From Clostridium muellerianum (GTDB taxonomy: Bacteria; Bacillota; Clostridia; Clostridiales; Clostridiaceae): a DNA stretch of 64,000 nt. Below are positions 44,507-53,582 of the stretch, piece after piece; within the stretch, counting starts at the first letter, position 1; each line of letters starts with the position of its first letter. The notes beneath the pieces are model-generated. The model saw only the letters and a list, made by a program, of their open reading frames with translations. It made no database searches and was not told the origin of the DNA. Both the position numbers and the translations under genes were made by a program. The stretch spans positions 1 to 64,000 of the forward strand of contig NZ_JABBNI010000008.1 of assembly GCF_012926525.1 (NCBI RefSeq), given 5' to 3'.

Positions 44507-47500
44507 GGTAAAGCAATATTTTAACAACTTGATAAATAAAGAAAGCAGTATTTATAATTTTTTGAGATTTGGTATAATTGGAGTCATTAATACTATTCAT
44601 TATTATATATGGTATCTTTTTTTACTTTGGTTAAAGGTTCCTTATGTTATAAGCCATACCATTGCTTTTACTTTTAGTATGATTGGATCATATTTTCTTA
44701 ATTGTTTCTTTACTTTTAAAGTAAAACCAACTTTGAAAAAATTTATTAAATATCCACTGACTACTTTAGCTAACTATTTAGTCTCCACATTTTCTTTGAT
44801 TTTGTTGGTTAAAATTTTAAAAGTAAATCCTTCAATTGCAGCACTTTTAGCGTCTATAATACCAATACCAATAACATTTATAATGACACATAAAATATTA
44901 AGTTCGGATTCACATAATGGGAAAAAGCCCCAAATATCTATAACTAAAAATTTATTTGCTATTGCTATTTTATTCTTCTTTTCTTTAGCATGTCATTTAT
45001 ATATTCATCAAAGTGGAAAGATGTTTGGGAAAATCGGATTAGATAATGCTTCTCAGCTTATGTATTTTGTAACGTTTTTACAGAAATCTTTTATATCTGG
45101 ACAGCATTTTTGGTCCTGGAGTTATGGATTTGGAGGAGACATTTTTAGTGAATTTAGTTATTATTATACTACAAGTCCCTTTTTTTATTTAATGCTTATA
45201 CTTAGAAAATTAGGAATTGGAACTTTAACTTTAGGTGGTACTGTTCATTGGAGATTGATATTTAGTATTTTTAGGCAGTTTCTATCTATGACAATTTTAT
45301 ACTTATTATTAAAGTATGAGAAAAAAAGTACATATACATCTTTAATAGGGTCTGCTGTATATGGTGGATGTATTAGTTTTATATGGTTTTCACTTTTCTT
45401 CGATTTTATGGCAGATGCCTATGTATGGTTACCTCTTACCGTTTTAGGATGGAGGATATATGAAAATACTAAAAAGTGGTATCTGCTTGTTATCAGCGCA
45501 GCATTAACTGTGGCCAATAGTTTTTATTTTGGATTTATTAGTTTTGTTTTCTATATAATATTTATCATTGTATTTACCAAGGTTAAGGGAAAAAATATTA
45601 GGGAAAAAATAAGTTCATTTTTTAATAGCATTTTAAAATATGCTGTATTTGCTGCAATGGCAGTAGGATTATCAGCAGTAGCTTTTATTCCTTCAGTTTT
45701 AGCATTTTTAAAAACAGATCGTTTTTCAACTGAGACTAAAACTCCTTTGTTCCATACTCTTAACTATATGCTTACAATACCTGATAGATTCTTTTTTTAT
45801 GCTAGTGTTTTAGGATTTCCATTAATTATTTTAATTATCTTTGTACTGCCATGGAAAAAGCTTTCGTGGGTGACTAAAAGAAAAACAGTGCTTGTAGGTA
45901 TATTTTTTCTTATGTTTTTAACTCCTTATTCAGGAGCGTTTTTTAATGGACTTTCGTACTCTTCTGATAGATGGTTTTATTTGTTTATTTTTGCAGTAGC
46001 TTATGCACTTCCAGATTGGCTGGAGGAAAATGATAAATTTAAGAAAGTAGGTTTTGCTTTTTTCTCTGGGATTACTATATTATCAGTAGTGCTTTATTAT
46101 TCAAAACAATTAAAAGGATTTGATTTTACAATCCAAAATAGAGAAATAACTAACATTGTAAATATTGTAATTTTATCTGCAGGACTTATATGTCTTTTAG
46201 CAGTAGCTTTAAAGAGGTATGTTTCAAGAAAGTGTATAAAGCTTATTTTAAATTGTATTATAGTTTTATGTGTAATGGTGGGTCTTATAACTAATAGTAA
46301 TAGTTATTTAAGCATTGCAAAACCTGATATGACAGGTGATTCGCTAAAAAACTCTTGTATGGAAAATGAAGAAGAGAAACAAATATTTAGTAAATTAACT
46401 CCAGATAAAAGTGAATTTTATAGAGCGATTTTTAGAAATGCGCCTCAAGAAAATGCACCAATGAGCTATGGTTATTATGGTACGAGTACGTACAATAGTA
46501 TGGTTGATGGAAATCTTCATAAATGGTTAAAGGTTGATCATGATATTTTAAGTACATTTGTAACCCCTAGTGCATATAAGAATTTTGATGATAGATTATT
46601 CTTAGGAACTTTTTTTGGAAGTAAATATATAGTTGATAGTAAATATGATACTCCATTTAGTCCTTATGGATATGAACTCATTAAACAGACAGATAACTAT
46701 AATGTGTATGAAAATAGATATAATGTAGGGTTTGATTTATGGTACAGCAATACTATGGATAAAAACACTTATAATAATATGAATGTAGCACAAAAAGATG
46801 CAGTGCTGCTTCAAACAGCTGTAGTTGATAAAAGTGTATCTGGATTAAATCATTTTTTAATTGATAATTCAACTAGTGAAATTGCATTAGATTGGTCAAA
46901 TGCAGTTACTAAAAATATGAAGTATAAGGATGGAGTTCTAGAAGCTTCCGATAATGCATCTATGAATATTCCAATTAAAAATAGTAAGAAAAATGATAAT
47001 GGTGAAATATTATTTTCAATGAATTTAAAACCTTCAGATGGACAGGAATTTAGATTAATTGTTAATAATAAAATTACAATTAAATCGGAAGAACAATACC
47101 CTTATGTATATCCTATTTATCAATATAGTTTCTGTTTTGATAGAAGTACTGATGTGTTAAAATTAAACATTTCAAAAGGAAAATATAAAATTACTGATGC
47201 TCATGTATGGTTTAATTCATATGACTTTTATAAAGATTGGGTAAATGAAAGAAACAAATATAATATGGAAAACTTATATGTAGATGGTGGAAAAGTTAAA
47301 GGAACAATAAAGAACAATGAAAAGGGGATAATGGCATTTAATATACCATTTAATAAAGGTTGGTCAGCAAAAGTAGACGGAAAGAAACAAGAATTAATAA
47401 AAGTAAATGGAGTTCTTATGGGGTTAGTTTTAGAACCTGGCACTCATAATGTGGAAATGACATATATTACTCCTGGACTTATAATTGGAAGCCTTATAAC

Positions 47501-47570
47501 TGCTGCTGTACTTATTTTTATAATAATTTTTTACATTATAAGTAACAGAAGAAAAAAGTATGTCCAATAA
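44496..47570 (+). CDS. GtrA flippase domain fused to YfhO-type membrane glycosyltransferase
   Basis: 1024 residues. Residues ~15-140 are a GtrA domain with four membrane segments (FLRFGIIGVINTIHYYIWYLFLLW, TIAFTFSMIGSYFLNCFFTFK, and others). From ~155 a YfhO domain starts, with about a dozen membrane segments (SYGFGGDIFSEFSYYYTTSPFFYLM is typical), a large extracytoplasmic region ~620-990, and a final membrane helix. In Bacillus, CsbB makes the lipid-linked sugar, a separate GtcA/GtrA-type protein flips it and YfhO attaches it to teichoic acid. Here the last two steps share one chain. Translationally coupled to the GT2 gene. Confidence 0.88.
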   Translation: MKHKVKQYFNNLINKESSIYNFLRFGIIGVINTIHYYIWYLFLLWLKVPYVISHTIAFTFSMIGSYFLNCFFTFKVKPTLKKFIKYPLTTLANYLVSTFSLILLVKILKVNPSIAALLASIIPIPITFIMTHKILSSDSHNGKKPQISITKNLFAIAILFFFSLACHLYIHQSGKMFGKIGLDNASQLMYFVTFLQKSFISGQHFWSWSYGFGGDIFSEFSYYYTTSPFFYLMLILRKLGIGTLTLGGTVHWRLIFSIFRQFLSMTILYLLLKYEKKSTYTSLIGSAVYGGCISFIWFSLFFDFMADAYVWLPLTVLGWRIYENTKKWYLLVISAALTVANSFYFGFISFVFYIIFIIVFTKVKGKNIREKISSFFNSILKYAVFAAMAVGLSAVAFIPSVLAFLKTDRFSTETKTPLFHTLNYMLTIPDRFFFYASVLGFPLIILIIFVLPWKKLSWVTKRKTVLVGIFFLMFLTPYSGAFFNGLSYSSDRWFYLFIFAVAYALPDWLEENDKFKKVGFAFFSGITILSVVLYYSKQLKGFDFTIQNREITNIVNIVILSAGLICLLAVALKRYVSRKCIKLILNCIIVLCVMVGLITNSNSYLSIAKPDMTGDSLKNSCMENEEEKQIFSKLTPDKSEFYRAIFRNAPQENAPMSYGYYGTSTYNSMVDGNLHKWLKVDHDILSTFVTPSAYKNFDDRLFLGTFFGSKYIVDSKYDTPFSPYGYELIKQTDNYNVYENRYNVGFDLWYSNTMDKNTYNNMNVAQKDAVLLQTAVVDKSVSGLNHFLIDNSTSEIALDWSNAVTKNMKYKDGVLEASDNASMNIPIKNSKKNDNGEILFSMNLKPSDGQEFRLIVNNKITIKSEEQYPYVYPIYQYSFCFDRSTDVLKLNISKGKYKITDAHVWFNSYDFYKDWVNERNKYNMENLYVDGGKVKGTIKNNEKGIMAFNIPFNKGWSAKVDGKKQELIKVNGVLMGLVLEPGTHNVEMTYITPGLIIGSLITAAVLIFIIIFYIISNRRKKYVQ

Positions 47571-47579
47571 TAAAAAATA

Positions 47580-47622
47580 AGTTTAGTATTGAAAATTAAT
47601 TTCAATACTAAACTTTCTTTTT
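47580..47622. terminator. Bidirectional terminator
   Basis: AGTTTAGTATTGAAA pairs perfectly with TTTCAATACTAAACT over 15 bp with a five-base loop; T-rich on the right and A-rich on the left. It serves the YfhO gene and the convergent MCP-like gene. Confidence 0.9.
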
Positions 47623-47627
47623 TGTCT

Positions 47628-48665
47628 CTATATATTTGAGTCTAAAGATTCAGCTAGCTCCATGGATATATCTATTTTTTGCATAATATCTTTTATATAT
47701 TGTTTATGATGTTCTACTACTTCACCAGTTTTGCTAACACCATCTTCTACTGACTCCATTCCATTTCTTATACTATTTAATATAACTTCTATTTTTTTTG
47801 CAGAATCCACGCTTACAGAAGCTAATTTTCTTACTTCATTAGCAACTACAGAAAATCCTTTACCCTGTTCTCCTGCTCTTGCTGCTTCTATGGAAGCATT
47901 CAAGCCTAACAAATTAGTCTGATTTGCTACGTTTCTTATAAAGTTTAATATATCATCAGTTTCATTAACCTTTTCTTTTGACTTAGTAGAGGATTTAAGT
48001 AGAGAATCAGAAGTTTCTACAAGGGATTCTACCTGTGATGATAAACTGTGAATTCCATCAGATAGAGCCTGCATATTCTTTATTAAATTTTTAGCTATAT
48101 CTTTAAATTTATCTGACCTAATAATTGAAAGTTTCTTTTCATATCCCATTTGTGATAGAGCATTTGCAAATATAAAAATTAAATTTGCTGCAGCTTCTAT
48201 CTTATCTCTAGATACAATTGGAATTTTTCTTAAAGCAGTTATGTACTCATCTTCATTAACGCCTATTTCCTTAGCTATTTTTCTGAACTTTTCTTCATCA
48301 GGAGGATTGTCTAATACTTGTCCACCTACTATGGAACCTATTTGAGCACCATCTACAATTATAGGTGCTGCAAAATCCACTAGTCCAGCGTGGCAACTGT
48401 AAATGGAAGGTTTATTAGTTTTTGAAGCTGTTTTTCCACCTTCAATATCACAGTTTAAACATCTTTCATTTCCTTCTTTTGAGCCCCTAGTATATTTCAT
48501 GCAAAAGTCTGAAAAGTTACTAGGATTTGTAATATTACCTTCTTTGTTGTCTACAGAAATACTAGCCATACCCACTGCTTTTGCAAAATTATCTTGAAAT
48601 TGTTGTAGTAATTTTAAATCAATAAGTGAGCCTACAGTAAAAGAAAAATCTTTGTTATAATTCAT
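47628..48665 (-). CDS. Soluble chemoreceptor with PocR sensory domain
   Basis: 345 residues, no membrane segment. Residues ~8-175 form a PocR-type domain with its Cys residues ([51 protein letters not shown]). The C-terminal part is an MCP signalling helix pair with the tip [36 protein letters not shown]. The signalling domain is short, ending soon after the tip. PocR domains bind small ligands and the Cys set may hold a metal. It likely forms part of a cytosolic chemosensory array. GGAGGT lies upstream of the ATG. Confidence 0.9.
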   Translation of the reverse strand: MNYNKDFSFTVGSLIDLKLLQQFQDNFAKAVGMASISVDNKEGNITNPSNFSDFCMKYTRGSKEGNERCLNCDIEGGKTASKTNKPSIYSCHAGLVDFAAPIIVDGAQIGSIVGGQVLDNPPDEEKFRKIAKEIGVNEDEYITALRKIPIVSRDKIEAAANLIFIFANALSQMGYEKKLSIIRSDKFKDIAKNLIKNMQALSDGIHSLSSQVESLVETSDSLLKSSTKSKEKVNETDDILNFIRNVANQTNLLGLNASIEAARAGEQGKGFSVVANEVRKLASVSVDSAKKIEVILNSIRNGMESVEDGVSKTGEVVEHHKQYIKDIMQKIDISMELAESLDSNI

Positions 48666-49175
48666 AGCCGATTACCTCCAGTGTAATATAATTTTAGAAA
48701 TTATTATAACAGAATAAAACTTTTTAAATAAAGTTAATGATATTAAAAAGTTAGAAATTAAATAAAATAAAAAATATTATGATTAGTTGAATTAATTATA
48801 TAATAATACAAAATATTCTACAAGGTTTAATTGTAAACAATTCAAAATTGAATTTTATTTAATATATATTAATGATTAATGGAGAAAGATTCATAAAGTG
48901 AATAAAAATTGATAGATTTTGTAGTTAAAAATGAAAAAATTATTAAAAAAATTGTCATAATGTTGAATGAATTTTATCATTCAATATTAATCAATTCAAC
49001 AAATAATTCAAATATATTGAAAAAATATGAAAAACAGTATACAATATAATTATTGCAAATGTACTATAAAATTATGCTGAAAAAGAATAAGATGGCATTT
49101 GTACATTTAAAATGATTTTATTTAAAAATTTAAATTATCCTTTGTAAAGGGTATTAAGAATAAGGGGGAAAGAAT
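48666..49175 (+). promoter_or_regulatory. AT-rich intergenic region with candidate pepV promoter
   Basis: TTGAAA (49017-49022), 17-base spacer, TACAAT (49040-49045) makes a fair promoter for the downstream dipeptidase. A small TTGAATGA/TCATTCAA hairpin lies near 48963-48984. I see no gene in the remaining sequence. Confidence 0.5.
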
Positions 49176-50567
49176 ATGGAACTTAACAAAAAAATTGATG
49201 AAATGAAAGAAGAGCTTATTAAAGCAAGTCAAGAATTAGTAAAAATTAAGAGCACTGAGGAGGAAGGAAAACCAGGTATGCCTTATGGTGAAGGTGTAGC
49301 AAAAACATTAGATAAAGCTCTTGAGATTTCAGCTGCTCTTGGATTTCATACATACAAAGAAGAAGATGGATATTATGGATATGCAGAGTATGGTGAAGGA
49401 GAAGAATATGTAGCAGTGCTTGGTCATATGGACGTTGTTCCAGAAGGAGATAATTGGATTCATCCACCATATGGAGCAGAAATTCATGATGATAAAATAT
49501 TTGGAAGAGGTACATTAGATGATAAAGGTCCAACAATGGCAGCACTTTTTGGATTGAAGGCTATAAAGGATCTTAACATGCCTCTTTCAAAAAAGGTTAG
49601 AGTTATTTTTGGAACAAATGAAGAAACAGGAAGCGCTGAAATGCACGTTTATAATAAAAAAGAAAAGGCACCAGTGTCTGGATTTACACCAGATGCTATG
49701 TATCCACTTATAAATGCAGAAAAGGGTATAAGAAGAATACATGTTGTTAAAGCTTTAGATTCTTGTAATTCTGATGTTAGCGTTAAGTCATTAAAAGGTG
49801 GAATAAGACCTAACATGGTTCCTGATAAATGTGAAACAGTAATAGCTGCAAAGGATACTGAAAGTATAGTAAAAGCTGTAAAAGAATTTGCAGATAAAAT
49901 GGGATATAATATGAAAGCTGAAATTGTTAATGCAGATGTAGTTTTACACACATTTGGAGTATCAGCTCATGGTAGTATGCCTGAACTTGGAAAAAATGCT
50001 GTAATGTATACACTTCAATTCTTAGGAACAATTATTAAAGAAGATTCTGCTCTTGGAAGCTATGTTGATTTCTTTAATAAGAATGTTGGATTAGAAACTG
50101 AAGGTACTTCACTTAAAGTAGCATGTGAAGATAAACCATCAGGAAAGTTATCATTAAATGTTGGAGTGGCTGATATTAATGAAGAAAAGGCAGACATGTG
50201 GTTAGATATAAGATATCCAGTTACATGTAAAGGCGAAGAAATTATGAATACTCTTTCTGAAGAATTTAATAAGTGTGGCGCTAAAATAGAAAGAGTAGAA
50301 GCTCAAGATCCTCTTTATTTTGCAGAAGATAGTAAATTAGTTACAACTCTTCTTAAGGTTTATACTGAACAAACAGGTAAAGAAGGAAAAGCTTATGGAA
50401 TAGGTGGAGGAACTTATGCTAAAGAGCTTCCTAATATAATTGGATTTGGTCCAATATTCCCAGGAAAACCAGATCTTGATCATCAAGCTAATGAGTATAT
50501 TGAAATTGAGGATCTTATAATGAATGCTAAAATATATGCTCATACAATATATGAACTTGCTAAGTAA
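49176..50567 (+). CDS. pepV: M20 family dipeptidase, PepV type
   Basis: 463-residue zinc dipeptidase. Metal-binding motifs: VAVLGHMDVVPEGDNW (His, then Asp), FGRGTLDDKGPTMAALFGLKAI (Asp), FGTNEETGSAEMHVY (catalytic Glu-Glu), PDAMYPLINAEKGI and, near the C-terminus, AYGIGGGTYAKELPNIIGFGP (His replaced by Tyr in the GGGTYA context, as in PepV) with DHQANEYI. The lid domain lies between. It cleaves a range of dipeptides in the cytosol. RBS AAGGGGGAA precedes the ATG. Single-gene unit with its own terminator. Confidence 0.92.
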   Translation: MELNKKIDEMKEELIKASQELVKIKSTEEEGKPGMPYGEGVAKTLDKALEISAALGFHTYKEEDGYYGYAEYGEGEEYVAVLGHMDVVPEGDNWIHPPYGAEIHDDKIFGRGTLDDKGPTMAALFGLKAIKDLNMPLSKKVRVIFGTNEETGSAEMHVYNKKEKAPVSGFTPDAMYPLINAEKGIRRIHVVKALDSCNSDVSVKSLKGGIRPNMVPDKCETVIAAKDTESIVKAVKEFADKMGYNMKAEIVNADVVLHTFGVSAHGSMPELGKNAVMYTLQFLGTIIKEDSALGSYVDFFNKNVGLETEGTSLKVACEDKPSGKLSLNVGVADINEEKADMWLDIRYPVTCKGEEIMNTLSEEFNKCGAKIERVEAQDPLYFAEDSKLVTTLLKVYTEQTGKEGKAYGIGGGTYAKELPNIIGFGPIFPGKPDLDHQANEYIEIEDLIMNAKIYAHTIYELAK

Positions 50568-50608
50568 ATAATTTTTATAAATCAAAGTATATTTAAAACT
50601 TTTATAAT

Positions 50609-50674
50609 ATAAGGCATCTGAAAGGAAATAATAAGTCCAACATGCGACGAATATTTTTTGAAGATGCCTAAGGC
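50609..50674. repeat. R3 palindromic element, copy b (internally deleted)
   Basis: ATAAGGCATCT at the left is mirrored by AGATGCCTAAGG at the right. The left 30 bases (AAGGCATCT, then GAAATAATAAGTCC) match the left end of R3 copy a. Only ~66 bp remain. Confidence 0.65.
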
Positions 50675-50691
50675 TTGAATGTAATAGTTAT

Positions 50692-50746
50692 AAAAATCAC
50701 TGTGAATTTTATTGAATTCTAATAAAATTTCATAGTGATTTTTTAT
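50692..50746 (+). terminator. pepV terminator
   Basis: AAAAATCACTGTGAA pairs with TTCATAGTGATTTTT, extended by ATTTTATT/AATAAAAT inside, then T-run. R3 copy b lies between the gene and this hairpin. Confidence 0.8.
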
Positions 50747-50913
50747 ATATTGAACTTCTACACACAAAGTTTTGACTTAGTATAATAAGCACATTGAGAC
50801 AGAATTTTTTATACTGTGAAATATTGTATAATGATGTGAAGCTTTATCAAAACATGTTATAATTAAACATATAAAATTCATAACAATAATTAATATAATG
50901 GAGGTATTAACAA

Positions 50914-51306
50914 ATGTTAGTTTGGAAAGACAAATATTCAGTTGGGGTAGAATTAATTGATGAGCAGCATAAGAAACTTTTTGAAATAGGAAATAGAGCA
51001 CATGAATTACTAAAAAATGATTTTTATGTAGATAAGTATGATAAAATTGTTGAGATAATTCAGGAATTATGTGAGTATACAGAATTTCATTTTAAGGCTG
51101 AAGAAGGATATATGCTGAAAATAGGTTCAAAACAATATGAGACACAGAAAGTTGAACATGATGCTTTTATTAAAAAGATCAATTCTGTAAATTTGGACAA
51201 GATAGATAATGATCAGCAAAAGTCTATTGAAGACTTGTTGGCATTTGTTTTTAATTGGATTATTGATCATATATTACAAAAGGATAAATTGATAAACGAA
51301 AAATAG
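50914..51306 (+). CDS. Bacteriohemerythrin
   Basis: 130-residue four-helix di-iron protein that binds oxygen. Iron ligands fit the family: LIDEQHKKLFE (His), TEFHFKAEEGYM (His and Glu), VEHDAFIKKI (His) and WIIDHILQKDK (His, Asp). Likely roles are oxygen sensing, storage or detoxification in an anaerobe. It sits beside chemotaxis-type genes (a CheY/CheX pair convergent, an MCP upstream), so a link with aerotactic avoidance is plausible but unproven. RBS ATGGAGGT lies upstream of the ATG. Confidence 0.95.
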   Translation: MLVWKDKYSVGVELIDEQHKKLFEIGNRAHELLKNDFYVDKYDKIVEIIQELCEYTEFHFKAEEGYMLKIGSKQYETQKVEHDAFIKKINSVNLDKIDNDQQKSIEDLLAFVFNWIIDHILQKDKLINEK

Positions 51307-51361
51307 TTTTTATAAGTACTTATTTTAAGTTTATAGAATAAGCATTATACAAAACAACTAC

Positions 51362-51442
51362 AAGTAACCGAAGAAACTTTCATCTGTATTCCTGCATAAC
51401 AAATATTAGGCGGAATACAGTTGAAAGTTGATTCGGTTATTT
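51362..51442. terminator. Long hairpin between convergent genes
   Basis: AAGTAACCGAA, AACTTTCA and CTGTATTCC on the left pair with GGAATACAG, TGAAAGTT and TTCGGTTATTT on the right, with small bulges. No long T-run; probably stops both convergent transcripts or is another palindromic insertion. Confidence 0.6.
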
Positions 51443-51466
51443 GCTTAGCATTCTGATTCAGTTATT

Positions 51467-52363
51467 CTACACAATAATTGAATCAGATCTTGAAATAATA
51501 AAGTCAACTTTTCCAAATGAAAATACAATAGGAATACAATAACCTTCAATAAGGTCTATTAAGCTATCGTTAACATGAAGTTCTTGTGGACTCAATTCAA
51601 GTTCAATATTATTTTCAGACATATTTACAATAAATATTCCATTAGCTAAGTTTAAAAATTCTCCTATGGATTCTTGAACATATTCATCGTTTACAGTGAA
51701 ATCTTCTTGGGCATATTTTTGAGCAAATTTTATTAAAGTTTGTTCGTCAGCTGAAATACAACTGCATAGTTCAAAATCTCCACTAATATTTTGAGAAGCA
51801 ATATATTTAAAATCATATTTAGTGATAGGTTTAATTTCTAGAGGCCTAAAATCGCTATCAACAAATCTAATAACATTTTTAAGTAAAAGAGAAAAGTATT
51901 TTTTATAAAGGGCGCCATAAGAGCAATTATTAAAGGTATAAAATTTATCCATAATTTCGTCTAAATTTTCATTTATTAAAAAGTTAAAATCTTGGTCAGT
52001 AATACTATAAGACATTTTATAATTACTAAGAGCTTCTTCAAATTGAGAAAGAGTCATGTAATTTTTATCTAAAATTGCCTGTCTAACAAGCATATCTTTT
52101 GATTCTTGTTTAAAAAGTAACAATTCTAATTGTTCTTCATTTAAAAGACTCATTTCAATTGAAAGTTCTCCGAATTTTTTGTTTATTTTGTATTGCATAT
52201 TATTTACTTCATTAACGTTATCATCAGTCATAAATCCTGAATTGACAGCCAATTCTCCTAATTTAACGTGTATAGATTTTTGTAAGTCCAATACATGTTT
52301 TAATTGATCAGGGTTAAGCAATTTTTCATTTAAAAGATAATTGCCAAATAATTGTGTAAGCAT
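51467..52363 (-). CDS. CheX-like phosphatase-type protein with N-terminal GspE/MshEN-like segment
   Basis: 298 residues. The N-terminal ~100 contain paired LFGNYLLNEKLLNPDQLKHVL and ... GELSIEMSLLNEEQLELLL helices, which resemble the N-terminal GspE/MshEN type of repeat. Residues ~150-298 resemble a CheX domain, including an EFLNLANGIFIVNMSENNIELELSPQEL block (the ExxN phosphatase motif appears as ESIGEFLNLANG). It lies four bases behind a CheY-like gene, so it probably dephosphorylates or binds that regulator. GGAGGTG precedes the ATG. Family assignment of the N-terminal part is tentative. Confidence 0.7.
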   Translation of the reverse strand: MLTQLFGNYLLNEKLLNPDQLKHVLDLQKSIHVKLGELAVNSGFMTDDNVNEVNNMQYKINKKFGELSIEMSLLNEEQLELLLFKQESKDMLVRQAILDKNYMTLSQFEEALSNYKMSYSITDQDFNFLINENLDEIMDKFYTFNNCSYGALYKKYFSLLLKNVIRFVDSDFRPLEIKPITKYDFKYIASQNISGDFELCSCISADEQTLIKFAQKYAQEDFTVNDEYVQESIGEFLNLANGIFIVNMSENNIELELSPQELHVNDSLIDLIEGYCIPIVFSFGKVDFIISRSDSIIV

Positions 52364-52367
52364 ATGA

Positions 52368-52748
52368 TTATTGCACCTCCTTTTTAAACTCCTTTAAAAC
52401 ACTTTCAATTTTCATATCTGCAAAGGGTTTTTGTATAAATTCACAAGCACCTGATTCTAGAGCTTTTTTGAGTAATGTTTTAGTACCTGATGATGATGAT
52501 ATTATAACCTTAGCGTTTTTATCAAATTTAATTATTTCACTTAAGGCTGTAATACCGTCCTTTACTGGCATAACTATATCCATAAAAACTAAATGAGGCT
52601 TGTTTTTAATATATATGTCTACAGCACTTTGTCCATCTGATGCTTCAAAAACTTTAGTACAGCCATATTTAAATAAGGATTCTTTTAATTTTCTTCTTAT
52701 TAGACTTGAATCATCACAAATAAGAACCTTTAATGAATTTAGTTCCAT
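52368..52748 (-). CDS. CheY-like single-domain response regulator
   Basis: 126 residues, receiver domain only: LICDDSSLIRRKLKESL (acidic pair), phospho-acceptor Asp in PHLVFMDIVMPVKDG, Ser/Thr switch in VIISSSSG, Lys in FIQKPF. It lacks an output domain, so it must act through a partner; the CheX-like protein encoded directly behind is the best candidate. The promoter at 52814-52842 reads into it. Confidence 0.92.
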   Translation of the reverse strand: MELNSLKVLICDDSSLIRRKLKESLFKYGCTKVFEASDGQSAVDIYIKNKPHLVFMDIVMPVKDGITALSEIIKFDKNAKVIISSSSGTKTLLKKALESGACEFIQKPFADMKIESVLKEFKKEVQ

Positions 52749-52813
52749 TATGTTTATTTTCCCCCTCTATGTTAGGATATTTTTGTTAAAAGTAAATTTT
52801 CTATTTATATAAT

Positions 52814-52842
52814 ATTATACATTAATATGAAGCACTATACAA
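52814..52842 (-). promoter_or_regulatory. Promoter of the CheY/CheX-like operon
   Basis: On the minus strand: TTGTAT (52842-52837), 17-base spacer, TATAAT (52819-52814). Confidence 0.65.
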
Positions 52843-52889
52843 TAATGTATATTATTATACAAATTTATACCACAAATTTCATAAATAAT

Positions 52890-53024
52890 TTATAAATACC
52901 AATATAACATAAAAATAATTAAACTTAGTATTAAAACAGCTATTAGATTAATTAAATATTCAACCTTTGCATATGTAGTTTCTGAGTTAATAAAAGCGCA
53001 GCTTTCATAATAATTATTTTTCAT
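52890..53024 (-). CDS. Possible small membrane protein, 44 residues
   Basis: A minus-strand ORF begins MKNNYYESCAFINSETTYAK and continues into one strongly hydrophobic segment (about residues 23-44, LINLIAVLILSLIIFMLYWY). A polar N-terminus followed by a single C-terminal membrane helix looks protein-like rather than random. Against it, I find no Shine-Dalgarno sequence before the ATG and no related gene nearby. It is the only coding candidate in the 52749-53206 gap. I do not recognise it. Confidence 0.35.
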   Translation of the reverse strand: MKNNYYESCAFINSETTYAKVEYLINLIAVLILSLIIFMLYWYL

Positions 53025-53206
53025 TTATATATTTTAAGTTAGTTATTCTAATCACAACTTAAGGCGTAGCCTGTAAGTAGTAGGTTTATTTCCAATTTTA
53101 AATCTATGTGTTATATAGTGTTTTGTTTGATTTTTTTTAATTTTCACAATTATATTATACTAAAATGAATATTTTTGATTTATTTTTCTATCTTGAAGGC
53201 TTCCGC

Positions 53207-53568
53207 CTGAATTTTTAAGAGCTAAGTTATAAAATTATCAATATTGATATGTACAACTGAAGTTACTAGTTTTGATTTTAACTTTTACGTAGGGATATAG
53301 GATAAGCGTTTACTCACATTAGCTAAATTGTTTTCTTATTAGTCTTAGCGAGAAGTTAAGGAAAGCCTTAGAACTTTAGCCTTGTTTGAGGGAACCGAGT
53401 TTGGCAAAGTTCTTAGGTTTTCATGAATTTTGAGCTTAGAATAATTAAAAACATTTAGCAGTGATGAAACACTTATTATATATCACGTAGTAAAAGTTAA
53501 AATACAAACTACTACCGCACTTCAATATCTTAGTTGCGTTGCATTATTTTTAAACTGCGAAAGCTGAG
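53207..53568 (-). repeat. R1 palindromic repeat, copy 3 (complete)
   Basis: The reverse complement of this segment aligns with 16076-16425 from end to end. Its right half (53425-53553) is almost identical to bases 1-137. The apical loop sequence TTTGAGGGAACCGAGTTTGG and the adjoining GCCTTAGAACTTTAGCC / GGCAAAGTTCTTAGG stem are kept. It ends 15 bases from the stop codon of the minus-strand gene at 53583. Confidence 0.85.
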
Positions 53569-53582
53569 TTGAATACAAATAC

